A stretch of 64,000 nt of DNA, from positions 23,265,577 to 23,329,576 of the forward strand of contig NC_092800.1 in assembly GCF_918797505.1 (NCBI RefSeq), read 5' to 3'. The notes below the pieces were generated by a model. That model saw only the letters and a program-made list of their open reading frames with translations. It ran no database searches and was not told the DNA's origin. This document shows, piece by piece, positions 25,101 through 37,100 of the stretch. A program made the translations under genes and the position numbers. Position 1 is the stretch's first letter. Each line of letters starts with the position of its first letter. The stretch comes from Bemisia tabaci. Lineage: Eukaryota; Arthropoda; Insecta; Hemiptera; Aleyrodidae.

Positions 25101-28100
25101 TAAAACATGTGTACGTTTTTTTCTCCCACTGACAACAATACACAATATTGAGGAGACAGACTCAAATACATGCCCAAATCGAGATTACTGCCAGTTTACA
25201 GGGAAAGATAGGTTGGGTAAATTGGCCAACATTATAATTTTTTAGAGGTTCTGTGCAACTTTTCCACACAGTTGGACCTGAAAGTCTTGAGGAAGGAAGC
25301 TTCAGCACTTAGGGTTGTTCCAACGCGCTTGACCCGCATTTGAACTGCATTCCAACTTGCCTAATTTATTCGGATTTTTTGCTTTTTAAACAGAGAATCA
25401 AACATTATGACGCCATGAAACTTTTTTGTTTGTGAATTTCCTTTCAATAAAGAACAATATTTCTTTTAAGAGCAATAATTATTTAGAACAATATTTACAT
25501 TTCAAGCCTGAATGTTGTTTGGTTTCCTGTTTAAAAAATGAAACGTTAAAGAAAATTAGGCAACGCCTGATATCGCTGAGCTAAGAGCGATTGAATCCCT
25601 CCGTTCAGCAGACCAATGAGGGCGAATTCTGATCTAATAAAATACATTGGAAAGTGACAGACTCCATCCATGATAAAACATCCATTTCCTTTTGGGTCAA
25701 AAAAAAAAAAAAACAAGCAGTTCCAACGCCAAAGCGTTGGAAGGCGCTTCTTTAACACTGCGCATGCGAGGAACGTTTTCATACGGCCAAGCGAGAGTAT
25801 TGCGGACGGACGATGTATAACAAATTGCCTACGTGAAGGTGGTCCGGCAGCAACATACCCGCCGCTAGTCTCTGGAAAACAATAGAAAATAGTAGTTGCG
25901 TACGTTGCCAGCGAGCGCATCTGTTTCAATTACCTAGCATCGAGTCGGGCCTCTAACTTTCTATTCTCTCTGACATAACCTTAAACCTTCAACCCAGAGC
26001 CGCAAACAGCTGACGCTTGACGATGCTGCGCCGAGAAAATGAACCAATCACAAAATAGTACAGTAATACGTCACTAAAATGAAGAGATCACGTGACTGTT
26101 CGTGATTTTTTCGAATCAATCTGAAACTACAACCTCGAATATGAGGCATTTAAGCATAACGAAGCCCCGAAATAGTTTAACCAGGTAGTACGTCCGTGCG
26201 AGATTGTTATGCTTAAAAGCAAAACATTTCACGAAAACTTTTACGAATACCAGATGCAGAAAAAAATCAAATTTTCCCGGGTGTACCAGAATGGCGTCAT
26301 TACCCATAAGGCAAAACGGTATGTAGTATAGTACATGTTACATCGGGGGAGTCGAACGGCTGGAAAGGGCGCATCTGGTACCCAGAAGCGCCCAAAAAGG
26401 ATGCTGAGTATGAATAGAAAATTAGACATATTTAGTAGGGAGATTGAACTAAAATACGAAAATCTGTTTCGCTACTTACTACAGGAAAAACAATGATACA
26501 AATTTGATTCTCTACCTGACATCGTTTCATCATCAACATCATTTTCATCATTGAAGTTTTCTTCCAAGGAATGTCTGACAGGGGATTGGCAGTTGTTGTT
26601 GGCGTTTTCTTCCTGAGAACCTTCATTGTCACTGAAGAACCCAGCAAACTCCTGTCACAAAGAAGCATTGCAGTTATCACACCGTTGATTGAAATAAACG
26701 AAAAAGAAGAAAAGTAAATGTATTCATAGTTCTTTGTTCTTGCTTGAAGACATTGAAGGGTACCTACCTCACTATCACTAAATGTTGGACTGGCTAGTCG
26801 AAGAGAGTTTATAAAAAGTTCTGGCGATGAGACAGAGGCAGTGAGAGGTCGAATTTTCGTAGGACTTTTGAGGGGGGCGCAGGCATTCAGAATCGGTACA
26901 ATACTGTCATTTTCCCAAGATGCTGGTTTTGTTGATGTTTTGGAAGTGACTTGAGCGGTCTCGCATGATCTGAAAAAATTAGATAAAACGTGAAAAAAAA
27001 ATCATAGATAAATGAGAAATCTAGGAGCCAATAGGGCACTTGAAAATTTAAACTGAAGTTAAATCTTAATTCAGTCCAACAGCATGCGAATCACACTTCT
27101 AGTGGATGGAAAAACTTAGCAATGATAGGAAAAAGAATGGTATGGGAAAAACTAAAAACTATTACTCTTAATTTCAAAGAGTAAGGCGCATATGGTAGAA
27201 AACCTTAATTTGTGTGACAAAATTCATAAAATTTCGAAAATTTGTGTTACATGCGCAAAACGCTGTAAAAGTGATGTAGCCACAAAATCCACAGTTCACT
27301 GATGGCGAAGATACTCAGTCACAAAAAATCGCATAAACGCAATCTAGATAGCGAATAATGCACTAAGAATTAATAAGCAACAGTTTGCATACTTTTCAGG
27401 CTGTCCTCAAAGACACGTGTTATATGGAGCGAAAAATTGCGGGCCTCCTTACGGAATTCCTGTACTTTATCAGTATTTCTGAACTTCCTGGATTTTCTCG
27501 GGCAGCAGACACTAAACTTACCAAAAAATCAAGAATAATCATTTTATTTTCAATTAACACCACTAGATAGACAGGAAAAGCTTAGAGGATAGAAATTGTA
27601 GAAAGTTACCTGGGAGACGAAACTGGAGGTTCTGCTAAGCGTACAGAGTAGGCGGAGCCAGATGGAGAGTCCAATCCAGCTTCACCGGTCACAATGTAGT
27701 TATTATTGTTGCTTGTAGAATTTGAAGAGCTACCTTTTACAGCATTCATCATGTTACGAGAAGAGTCAATCACCAAACGCTGAAAAAAGTAGTTAATAAG
27801 AGATAAATAAAATATTGGAAAATTTACTTGAATGGTTTGCAGTAATCACAGAGATAGATCTACTAATATTTAAAGACATATAAGAAATCAGAGAGGATTG
27901 TCCTAATTTTTTACAATATTTTAGAGAGGATTTTCCTAATTTTTTACAATATTTTAGATTCACTTGGATCAATTTCAAGAAACTGGATTTGTCAAGGCGA
28001 GAAATTAGTTATTAGGATTCTGAATTAATTTTTTGAGACATTGACTATTCATTATTAATTATTAGGGACTTTCAATACTTCCAAAGAAAAGAGAAATGAT

Positions 28101-31100
28101 TTTTTTCTTCTTCCCAGGCAAGAATTTAAAAAGAATCAAAACTAATTGAATTTGTTCAAATTTCAGTTTTGCTTTTACACTGTAGAAAAAATCCAGGTCA
28201 TATGCTAAATGATGCAAATGGTGCTAAAAAACAGCTGAAATCCAAAACTTCAAGTTGTCACTTTCTCGGTGCAATCTATAGCGCAAAATTAGCGGAGACC
28301 ACCAACATATAAATTATTTTCTTTAATAGCTTTGAAACCTTGAACATGCATAAAATCGATCGACTTTGAAAGGAAATTTTCAGGAAGAACTTACAGCTTT
28401 CAGTTCATTTATTTGCTGAGCTTGCATGCTTTTTATGGCCAAAAGCTGTTGGATGTACCACTGCTGGTCACGACATTTTTGGAAAAATGTAGGAGGACGA
28501 ACTTGAAACCTGAAAAAGAAGAATTTTTTAAAATGCGGGGACTTTCCCATTTCCTTACAAAACAAACTCTCAAACTAAGCCAAATATAAATGGTATATAT
28601 GGTCCACTTTGCCTTGTCCAGAGTTTAAAACAAGCTGATTACCGTGCGCTCTTCCTGATACGTAAGTAAGAGTATCAGTAACCTGTTTGTTTTCGCATCA
28701 ATAACGGCGTCAATAAGGGGGTGAAAAAATGGGTTGTCGGTCGAAGACTCGAAGTTGACATAATTTTTTAGCCTCATTTATCGATAACATTAACTATACA
28801 ATGTTGCCCTCATATTTAAAAAGAAGACATTCCTTTGTCTATTTCTTGACATTAAAAACGTAGGTTTTCTCTATGATTGCATTTCTGCTGAGTGTTTATC
28901 TATTTATTATTTTTATTTTTACAATTGGTGCGTGAGCCATGCACATGGCTATGATATAGGTCAGGTTGAATTTATCTACAAAAATTAAGAGGAGGTGAAA
29001 GAACTTATCTCAAAAAAATCAAACTTGTGCCCTTAGACAATCTGTGAGTTAGTTTAAAATAATTTAATTGGTCTTAGAAACAAATATAGGTTGGATACCT
29101 TAAAATCAGTGTATCGTGCTCAACATTCAAGTATCCTTCACTAGCCAATAAATCCAATCGGAAAAAACGATTATAGCCCCAACATTCACCGATTTCAAAA
29201 TCTGAGGCAAACTCTCGGACAATGTTTTTACTGGCGTCACTGGAGCCTTGGTGTATCATTTCTACCTGGTATTCGTACCTGGGAAAATTGAGAAAATAAA
29301 TGACTTGGATTGGAATGAACATTGAACGGAGCAATAGAAAATTTCCATTAAAATCTTCATTTTCTTGATTTTGGAAAAATCAAGAATTACGCTACAAAAT
29401 CTCCAGAAAGTTCCAGAAAAAGGAATGAATTTCACTTTGAACAATCAGTGACTGCATTTTGCATAATAGTTATGTGTCTTGGATAACGAAACTCAAGGCG
29501 CTCTGAGAGAGATCTTAGACCAAAATTAATTTAGTTCGTCCAATTTAGCTTTCTGTTTTTTGCTGCATCCTCTGAAACTTTCCAGAAAAAAACCTGATTT
29601 TCTGATACAAGTACACAGCAATAAATTAATCAAGATATCGGATACTCAAAGACATCAATGCCCAACCAGTGAAAGGATGAAAATAACTTTCAAAGAACCC
29701 CGCACAGAGCATGGGCTCAGCGGCTCTCGGTGAAAGTTGATGAAACTTTAATAGATTGTTATAAAGTTCATAATTAAGGGAAAGCCAAAAAATTAGCTCA
29801 CTTTTACTAGTAGAAGCTGAGATATTCGCGATTGAACCCGGACTATTTTCTGTGCGGTGGAGGTAAATGGGCGCTCCGCGTCGCCGTCGCCTTACCTTGC
29901 TCGAGCACTTCGGCCAGGAAACCCCCTCTCCCCACCAGGTAGCTACGATGTCGCATTGTTTACACTCACAAGGGGAACTTACGGACCTGCCGCCTCCGAT
30001 TGGGCTGAATTTTTTTTTACAGACTCAATGAACCAATTCTAGAGGTTAAGTTGAGCCGTTTTCCCGAATGCGCAATAGGAAGGGCGTAAAAAATTCCCAA
30101 AAGTAGCGTTTTCGGCGTGTGATTTGGTCATGCGGCGCGTGGCAACACTGAAGCAGCCTCTTGTACCGCTTTATCGGCCTGAAGGTTTCAGCGGAGTCCG
30201 GAGCCCTACTGCACACGTACTGGCTCCATGATAGTGATGTCCCGGGTTCGATCCTCGACTTTTTATTTTCCGCATGATCACGTAACATTTTATTTTTAAT
30301 TCTTCATCCGCATTTATAAATCAAGCAGTTCCGATCACTATCCCCCCCCCCCTCATTTTACGTACATTTTCCCCCGATATTTATTCACATTGACCACATA
30401 TAATCGTATGAAACTTCATTGACATAAATTAATGAATTAAAAAGCAAAGGGCTAAAATAATGTGTTTCTTGGTGACCCTTGCGTACACATGGGTTTGGGG
30501 TTGCTCTTTGATTTATTTACACATTACATATTTTTCCAGGAAAACATTGGGAGATAATGTAGTAACAAATAAGGTTTTCTTTTGCTTTTTAATTCATTAA
30601 TTTATATCAATGAAGTTTCATACGATTATATGTGGCCAACGTGAATAAATATCGGGGGAAAATGTACGTAAAATGAGAAGGGGGGATAGTGATCGGAACT
30701 GCTTGATTTATAAATGCGGATGAAGAATTAAAAATAAAATGTTACGTGATCATGCGGAAAATAAAAAGTCGAGGATCGAACCCGGGACATCACTATCATG
30801 GAGCCAGCACGTGTGCAGTAGGGCTCCGGACTCCGCTGAAACCTTCAGGCCGATAAAGCGGTACAAGAGGCTGCTTCAGTGTTGCCACGCGCCGCACGAC
30901 CAAATCACACGCCGAAAACGCTACTTTTGGGAATTTTTTACGCCCTTCCTATTGCGCATTCGGGAAAACGGCTCCACTTAACCTCTAGAATTGGTCCATA
31001 GAGTCTGTAAAAAAAAATTCAGCCCAATCGGAGGCGGCAGGTCCGTAAGTTCCCCTTGTGAGTGTAAACAATGCGACATCGTAGCTACCTGGTGGGGAGA

Positions 31101-34100
31101 GGGGGTTTCCTGGCCGAAGTGCTCGAGCAAGGTAAGGCGACGGCGACGCGGAGCGCCCATTTACCTCCGCCGCACAGAAAATAGTCCGGGTTCAATCGCG
31201 AATATCTCAGCTTCTACTCGTAAAAGTGAGCTAATTTTTTGGCTTTCCCTTAATTATGAACTTTATAACAATCTATTAAAGTTTCATCAACTTTCACCGA
31301 GAGCCGCTGAGCCCATGCTCTGTGCGGGGTTCTTTTGATTCTCTACATTTGATTTGGGAAAAATTTTCAGAACCTGTCTTACTGTACAATGACAAAACTT
31401 CATTTTGGAAACTTGGTTTTTTAGATGTTTGTTTTTTTGGTACCACTACTTGCAAAAACTTTAAACTTCTGATGAGTTAAAACTTACAGGAAATAATAAA
31501 CTTAACGACACGCAATTGAAAAATGTTATAAGAAGTATGTTTACTATGCAAAATTCCAGAATACAGGATATTAAGGGCCTAACTGCAAAACCACGTACCT
31601 TTGTTTGCGACTTCCTGCCATTTTTTATTTCTTCCTTAAGAACTAGTCAAAACGATTTCATGGATTCCTTCCTCTCTTAGCAGGGTATTCCGTATAAATT
31701 TCAAGCTAGAAAATTGGCTTCTTTTCCTTCAAAGGAAAAAGGAGCAGCCATTTCGAAGAATCGCCATGGGCATACATGGTTTTGCTTTTTCACTGTCAGT
31801 TATTATTAATATATACACTAATATATCACTTATATATTTTCCTAGGAATACTCACTTGGAAGTTTCTGGTAATCCAGCGCTGAGTTCCAAAAAAACTGAC
31901 AGGTATTTGCTACGCACTACACCATTTCCATCTGGATAGACCTTCAGGCGCCAACAGAGACCGTTAACATAGAGAGGATTTGAATAAACTGGATCAGCTT
32001 TATGTTGTAATTCCGTGAACTGCTGCATGATGAAAGTGCAACTATCGTAACATGGAACAATTTCACTGAAAAAATAAAATACACTTTAATGGAAACTGAT
32101 CACCTGAAGAAGCGGAACTGGTTATGGATTAAACAAAAAAATGTAGGTAATTCTAGCAGTTTTCATGTGACCAACAGAACTTAAAATTGAGAGAATTATG
32201 GAGAATATAGCAAGAGGGTCATTCCATATAGAACCTACCAGCCATGCAACCGCCCGACTCGGATTTTGATGATAAATTTTTTTCTTGATCAGACCACCAA
32301 ATAATGAACTTCTGCAAAATATTAGGTCTCAAATCGAAAAACTCACTGAGATATGAATTTTGGAAGTTTTAAGAATTTTCAAGAAAGAGACGTTTCGAAC
32401 TTCCGAGAAAGAGAGGGTCATTTTCCCCAAAAAAATTCACCGCGGGCCCATTTTTCGTCGGATAGAAGTGAAAATTTGACACAATGTCCATGAAAGTATG
32501 TAAATTTGAGAATAAAATGCATAAAATGTTCGACTTCACTCATTGATGTGCTGCGGTTGATAGTTCGTTGTGATTTTGTCTGATTTTAGCGACAAAACCT
32601 TCCCCTCTTCAAATGCTCATAACTTTTGAGCTGCAAGTTATTTTTTGCTCCAATTTTTTTTAAAATGCTCCTAAGATTATTAGAAAGACGCCTAAAGAAC
32701 AATTCTGATGGCGTTTGGGGCTTTAGTATCTTTTTTTTTCACTTTTGTTCGAAAAAGGCCTAAAAAACTGGAAATAACACCAAAATTGTTCCGATAATCG
32801 ACCATTACCCTGAAAAGTCAACTCAAAAATCGCTCAATTTTTGCCTGAATGGTCCTTACTGTGTGTACAATATGTTTGAAAAATAAAATCAATGGTATTT
32901 TGGGTTTATATATCTTTAACTTCGAGTTTTTTCCGAAAAAAGGCCAGCAAAACTGAAAAACACTGAAATTACACCAATTATCGGCTCTAACGTTGGAGTA
33001 GCAACTCAAAAATTGCTCAATTTTATACTGAATGGTTCTCACTGCATGTGAAATGCGTCTGGGGAATAAAAGTGATGGTATGTTGGGTTTCCATAACCCT
33101 TTTCCCAACATTTTTACTCAAGAGAGGCTCGCTCAACTGAAAAAAGCGCTAGGAAAATCTCATTAACCGACCACTACATTGAAAAAACAATTGATTGGGG
33201 GCCCAGATTTTTCACCAAAGGACTCTTGTTGTATGGGAAGCACACTAACTTGAGGAGTGAATATAGCAAGGGATTCACTCTTAAAGGGAGGGAAAAAATA
33301 TGTACAAAAATCATGTATTTAGATATTTTGCGATAAAAAAATAGAATGTTATCAATTAAGTAACTGTAAGGTTTGCCCTTGATTTACTCAATTCAGAACT
33401 TAGTTGCTTTTTCAACTCGAAGCATTAAATTTACTCCAAAAAACTTTTTAATTCACGGACGCGGATGGATACATAAATGAAATCTCAAAGTTGTTTTCTT
33501 CCTCTGATTTGGATAGAACAAGCCCAAAGAACCAATGCCTATCACGCGCACACGCAACAACGAATTTGTTGAGATTTCTAGCATAACTTTAACTTACTCT
33601 GGGTTAGAGTAATTATTCAGGGCAATCAAGATCGTAATCTATATCAGCAACAGTCTAATTTATAGATCTGAAAATTCAAAAGTTTTTTGAAGTAAATTTA
33701 ATGCTTTGAGTTGAAAAAGCAACTAAGTTCTGAATTGAGTGAATCAAGGGCAAACCTTACAGTTAGGTACTTCATGGATAACATTCTATTTTTTTAACGC
33801 AAAATATCCAAATACATGATTTTTGTACATATTTTTTCCCACCCTTTAAGAGTGAAACCCTTGCTTGAGATGTTGAGGAAATAAATAGGTAACTCAATTT
33901 TTCAAAACTACAATTACAATACTTCAACTCTAAGTCAGCATGAATAACCTCCCTCAATTTTTAACAATTTAATGTTCTGATAATTCCTATTAGAACTTTT
34001 TATCTTTTCCATTAATTTTTGTTTCAGAATACATTTGAAAGTTATTAACCTCATTATGATGCCATCCAGGAGTCAGTAAATCACATTTAATGTGAATAGG

Positions 34101-37100
34101 GATGCTGTCAACACCTTCTCATCTTTTTGCCTTACATTTTCGAATATTTCTTATTAATTTTAGAACACTCATTAGTGATGGCTGGATTTCGTCCACTTTT
34201 GTCTTCGTCACCCCTATCTCCCAGCCATCACCAAGAATCACCCATAAATTTAATTACTAAACTTGCAGCTGATAACTACATAGATTATAGCCAGCCAATC
34301 TTGTGTAGGCTTGTTGTCTCACCACCCGTGACCTCAGCAAGTCTATATAAGCATGCGCTGCCCTAAAACCTAGGTCTGTCTGTCTTTTCTCATCTCTTAG
34401 ACCCCAGGTTCTTTACCATCTAGACCCGTACAAGTACGCTTGTGCCCACTCTCCCCTTCTAGCACATTTTCTGAGTGACTATTTTCTTTACTGTTTAACT
34501 CTTGTGATTCTGTGCTATCTCTTTTGACTCAGTACAGCTCTAAATTTCATCTCCAAAAATTCAGTGTCTATAATTCTCAATCCATTCTAGTAGTTTGTTG
34601 ATTCTACCTTTTATTAAAAATCAACTGGTGCCAAACGGTCTCACAAACTTTCAACCCGAATTTGAGTCTATCACCCGTGACATACTCATATTCCATAACA
34701 GATGCCTATCAGTTAAGAGATACCTACAGTTTTATTTCCTTACTTTAAAGCCGATCGTAAAGATTGGAGTGAAGGGGAAAACTACTACAACCAAGAATAC
34801 ACTATATTCACTCCTCAAGTTAGTGTGCTTCCCATACAACAAGAGTCCTTTGGTGAAAAATCTGGGCCCCCAATCAATTGTTTTTTCAATGTAATGGTCG
34901 GTTAATGAGATTTTCCTAGCGCTTTTTTCAGTTGAGCGAGCCTCTCTTGAGTAAAAATGTTGGGAAAAGGGTTATGGAAACCCAACATACCATCACTTTT
35001 ATTCCCCAGACGCATTTCACATGCAGTGAGAACCATTCAGTATAAATGTGAGCAATTTTTGAGTTGCTACTCCAACGTTAGAGCCGATAATTGGTGTAAT
35101 TTCAGTGTTTTTCAGTTTTGCTGGCCTTTTTTCGGAAAAAACTCGAAGTTAAAGATATATAAACCCAAAATACCATTGATTTTATTTTTCAAACATATTG
35201 TACACACAGTAAGGACCATTCAGGCAAAAATTGAGCGATTTTTGAGTTGACTTTTCAGGGTAATGGTCGATTATCGGAACAATTTTGGTGTTATTTCCAG
35301 TTTTTTAGGCCTTTTTCGGACAAAAGTGAAAAAAAAAGATACTAAAGCCCAAAACGCCATCAGAATTGTTCTTTAGGCGTCTTTCTAATAATCTTAGGAG
35401 CATTTTAAAAAAAATTGGAGCAAAAAATAACTTGCAGCTCAAAAGTTATGAGCATTTGAAGAGGGGAAGGTTTTGTCGCTAAAATCAGACAAAATCACAA
35501 CGAACTATCAACCGCAGCACATCAATGAGTGAAGTCGAACATTTTATGCATTTTATTCTCAAATTTACATACTTTCATGGACATTGTGTCAAATTTTCAC
35601 TTCAATCCGACGAAAAATGGGCCCGGGGTGAATTTTTTTGGGGAAAATGACCCTCTCTTTCTCGGAAGTTCGAAACGTCTCTTTCTTGAAAATTCTTAAA
35701 ACTTCCAAAATTCATATCTCAGTGAGTTTTTCGATTTGAGACCTAATATTTTGCAGAAGTTCATTATATGGTGGTCTGATCAAGAAAAAAAATTATCATC
35801 AAAATCCGAGTCGGGCGGTTGCATGGATGGTAGGTTCTAAATGGAATGACCCTCGACACATTTAATTCACGCTGCTTAAGCTGGTATAAAATTAGTGGAA
35901 ATGGATACATATGATAGTTTAGTCTCCAAAAGTCACTAATACATTTAAACTTTTAGTTTTAAAATGATGACCAACCAAATCAGTTACAATGAAATCTATT
36001 CTAATATATTTGAACAGCTTACTCATTAAGAGATTAAGCTTAATTCATTAAAAGCTTCTTATGACAAAAATTTGCGGGAACAAAGAAAATGTTGACTTGA
36101 TTAACTTTTCATCTTAACCGTTTTGCAGTTTTAGCACTAAATTCATTTACCATAATGAAAACTGAAACCTTGAAATTCACCAAACTGATTAAGAATGAAA
36201 GAAAAAAGACACTAGGCATTTTTGTAGTGATTGAATCAATGATTTTCAAAGTAAATAGCCGATGTCTCACTTTTGCTAACCTCATTGATTTAAAAGAACA
36301 TAAGTAGTTGAACTCTTCTCTGGCATAAAATTGCCTTTGATTCTTATTTTCTTTGACTATATTCTGGAAAAAATGTGAAATTTTTCTTCTACATCAGCAA
36401 ATTTCTACTCTACGGTTGAAATAATCATGAATTGTCTTTGGTGGCGTTCTTACACCTTGCCTGATGGAATTTGCTTGTATTGAAGAAAGGTTCCACCGAA
36501 AGGATTTTTGCCTTGATGAAAGTTCAACTCATGAACTTACCAAGCTTTCACTGTAATATCGCAAAGAAGGTGGTAACATTAAAATTTTTAAAAAAGATAA
36601 AGATAGGAAAAATAGAGCAATGGCCCTGAGAACAATTTTTTATTATTTTTGCTGATCCGTAAAAATATTATTTATCAAAATCTTGTATGATGCATGCAAC
36701 TGACTTTTCTGGCAGAAAAAAAAAACATGATAATGCTAATTCAGATATCAATCAATGTTTAGTGGCGTCACCTCTGAAAGTCAGCAGGAACAGGAGCAGT
36801 AACGAAGCTGGCCATAGGTTTTTTTCGTATCTGGTGGATCGTTTGGGAGAATTCACTTGACTGATTGATGAGCTCTGATTTAGAGCGCGAATACAACTGG
36901 TGCTCTATTTCAAGAAGCAGTGCTTCAAGCTGCTCTGTCTCTGCTGATAGTACATTTTTCTGGCCCATCAAGGTTAACAGTTTATTCTTCAGCTGAGAAT
37001 CTAATCTTGCTATCATTAGCTCCACTGCATTTCTGATTTCACGAACTCTTTCATCCTTTGCGACTCGTACAGAATCCACATTGCGATTCTGGAAACAATT

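Larger units (their letters stand above)
32214..35854. mobile_element. 3.6-kb foldback element, 1,053-bp inverted arms with subterminal tandem repeats
   Basis: The left arm 32,214-33,266 and right arm 34,802-35,854 are near-identical inverted copies of equal length. They start 'gagggtcattccatatagaa' (left) and end 'atggaatgaccctc' (right). Inside each arm about three ~183-bp units repeat in tandem (starting near 32,635, 32,818 and 33,001, with 'caactcaaaaat.gctcaatttt'), as in FB-type foldback transposons. Mirrored 97-codon open frames arise from these units. The centre holds a nested inverted repeat and ~0.9 kb unique DNA with no transposase frame. It sits in TRIM37 intron 4. Confidence 0.9.

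Noticed and set aside
25546..25929. 127-codon minus-strand frame in TRIM37 intron 10
   Set aside because: Low-complexity F run from a poly-A tract, no known domain, and exons 10 and 11 of TRIM37 splice across it in frame.
30046..31338. Mirrored 80-codon frames ([10 protein letters not shown]...) as duplicated genes
   Set aside because: Same reasoning: they occupy both arms of the 757-bp foldback and are intronic, with no family resemblance.
32818..35250. Mirrored 97-codon open frames as a conserved protein
   Set aside because: Their identity comes from lying in the two arms of an inverted repeat. The internal duplication follows the ~183-bp DNA repeat, and there is no known domain.
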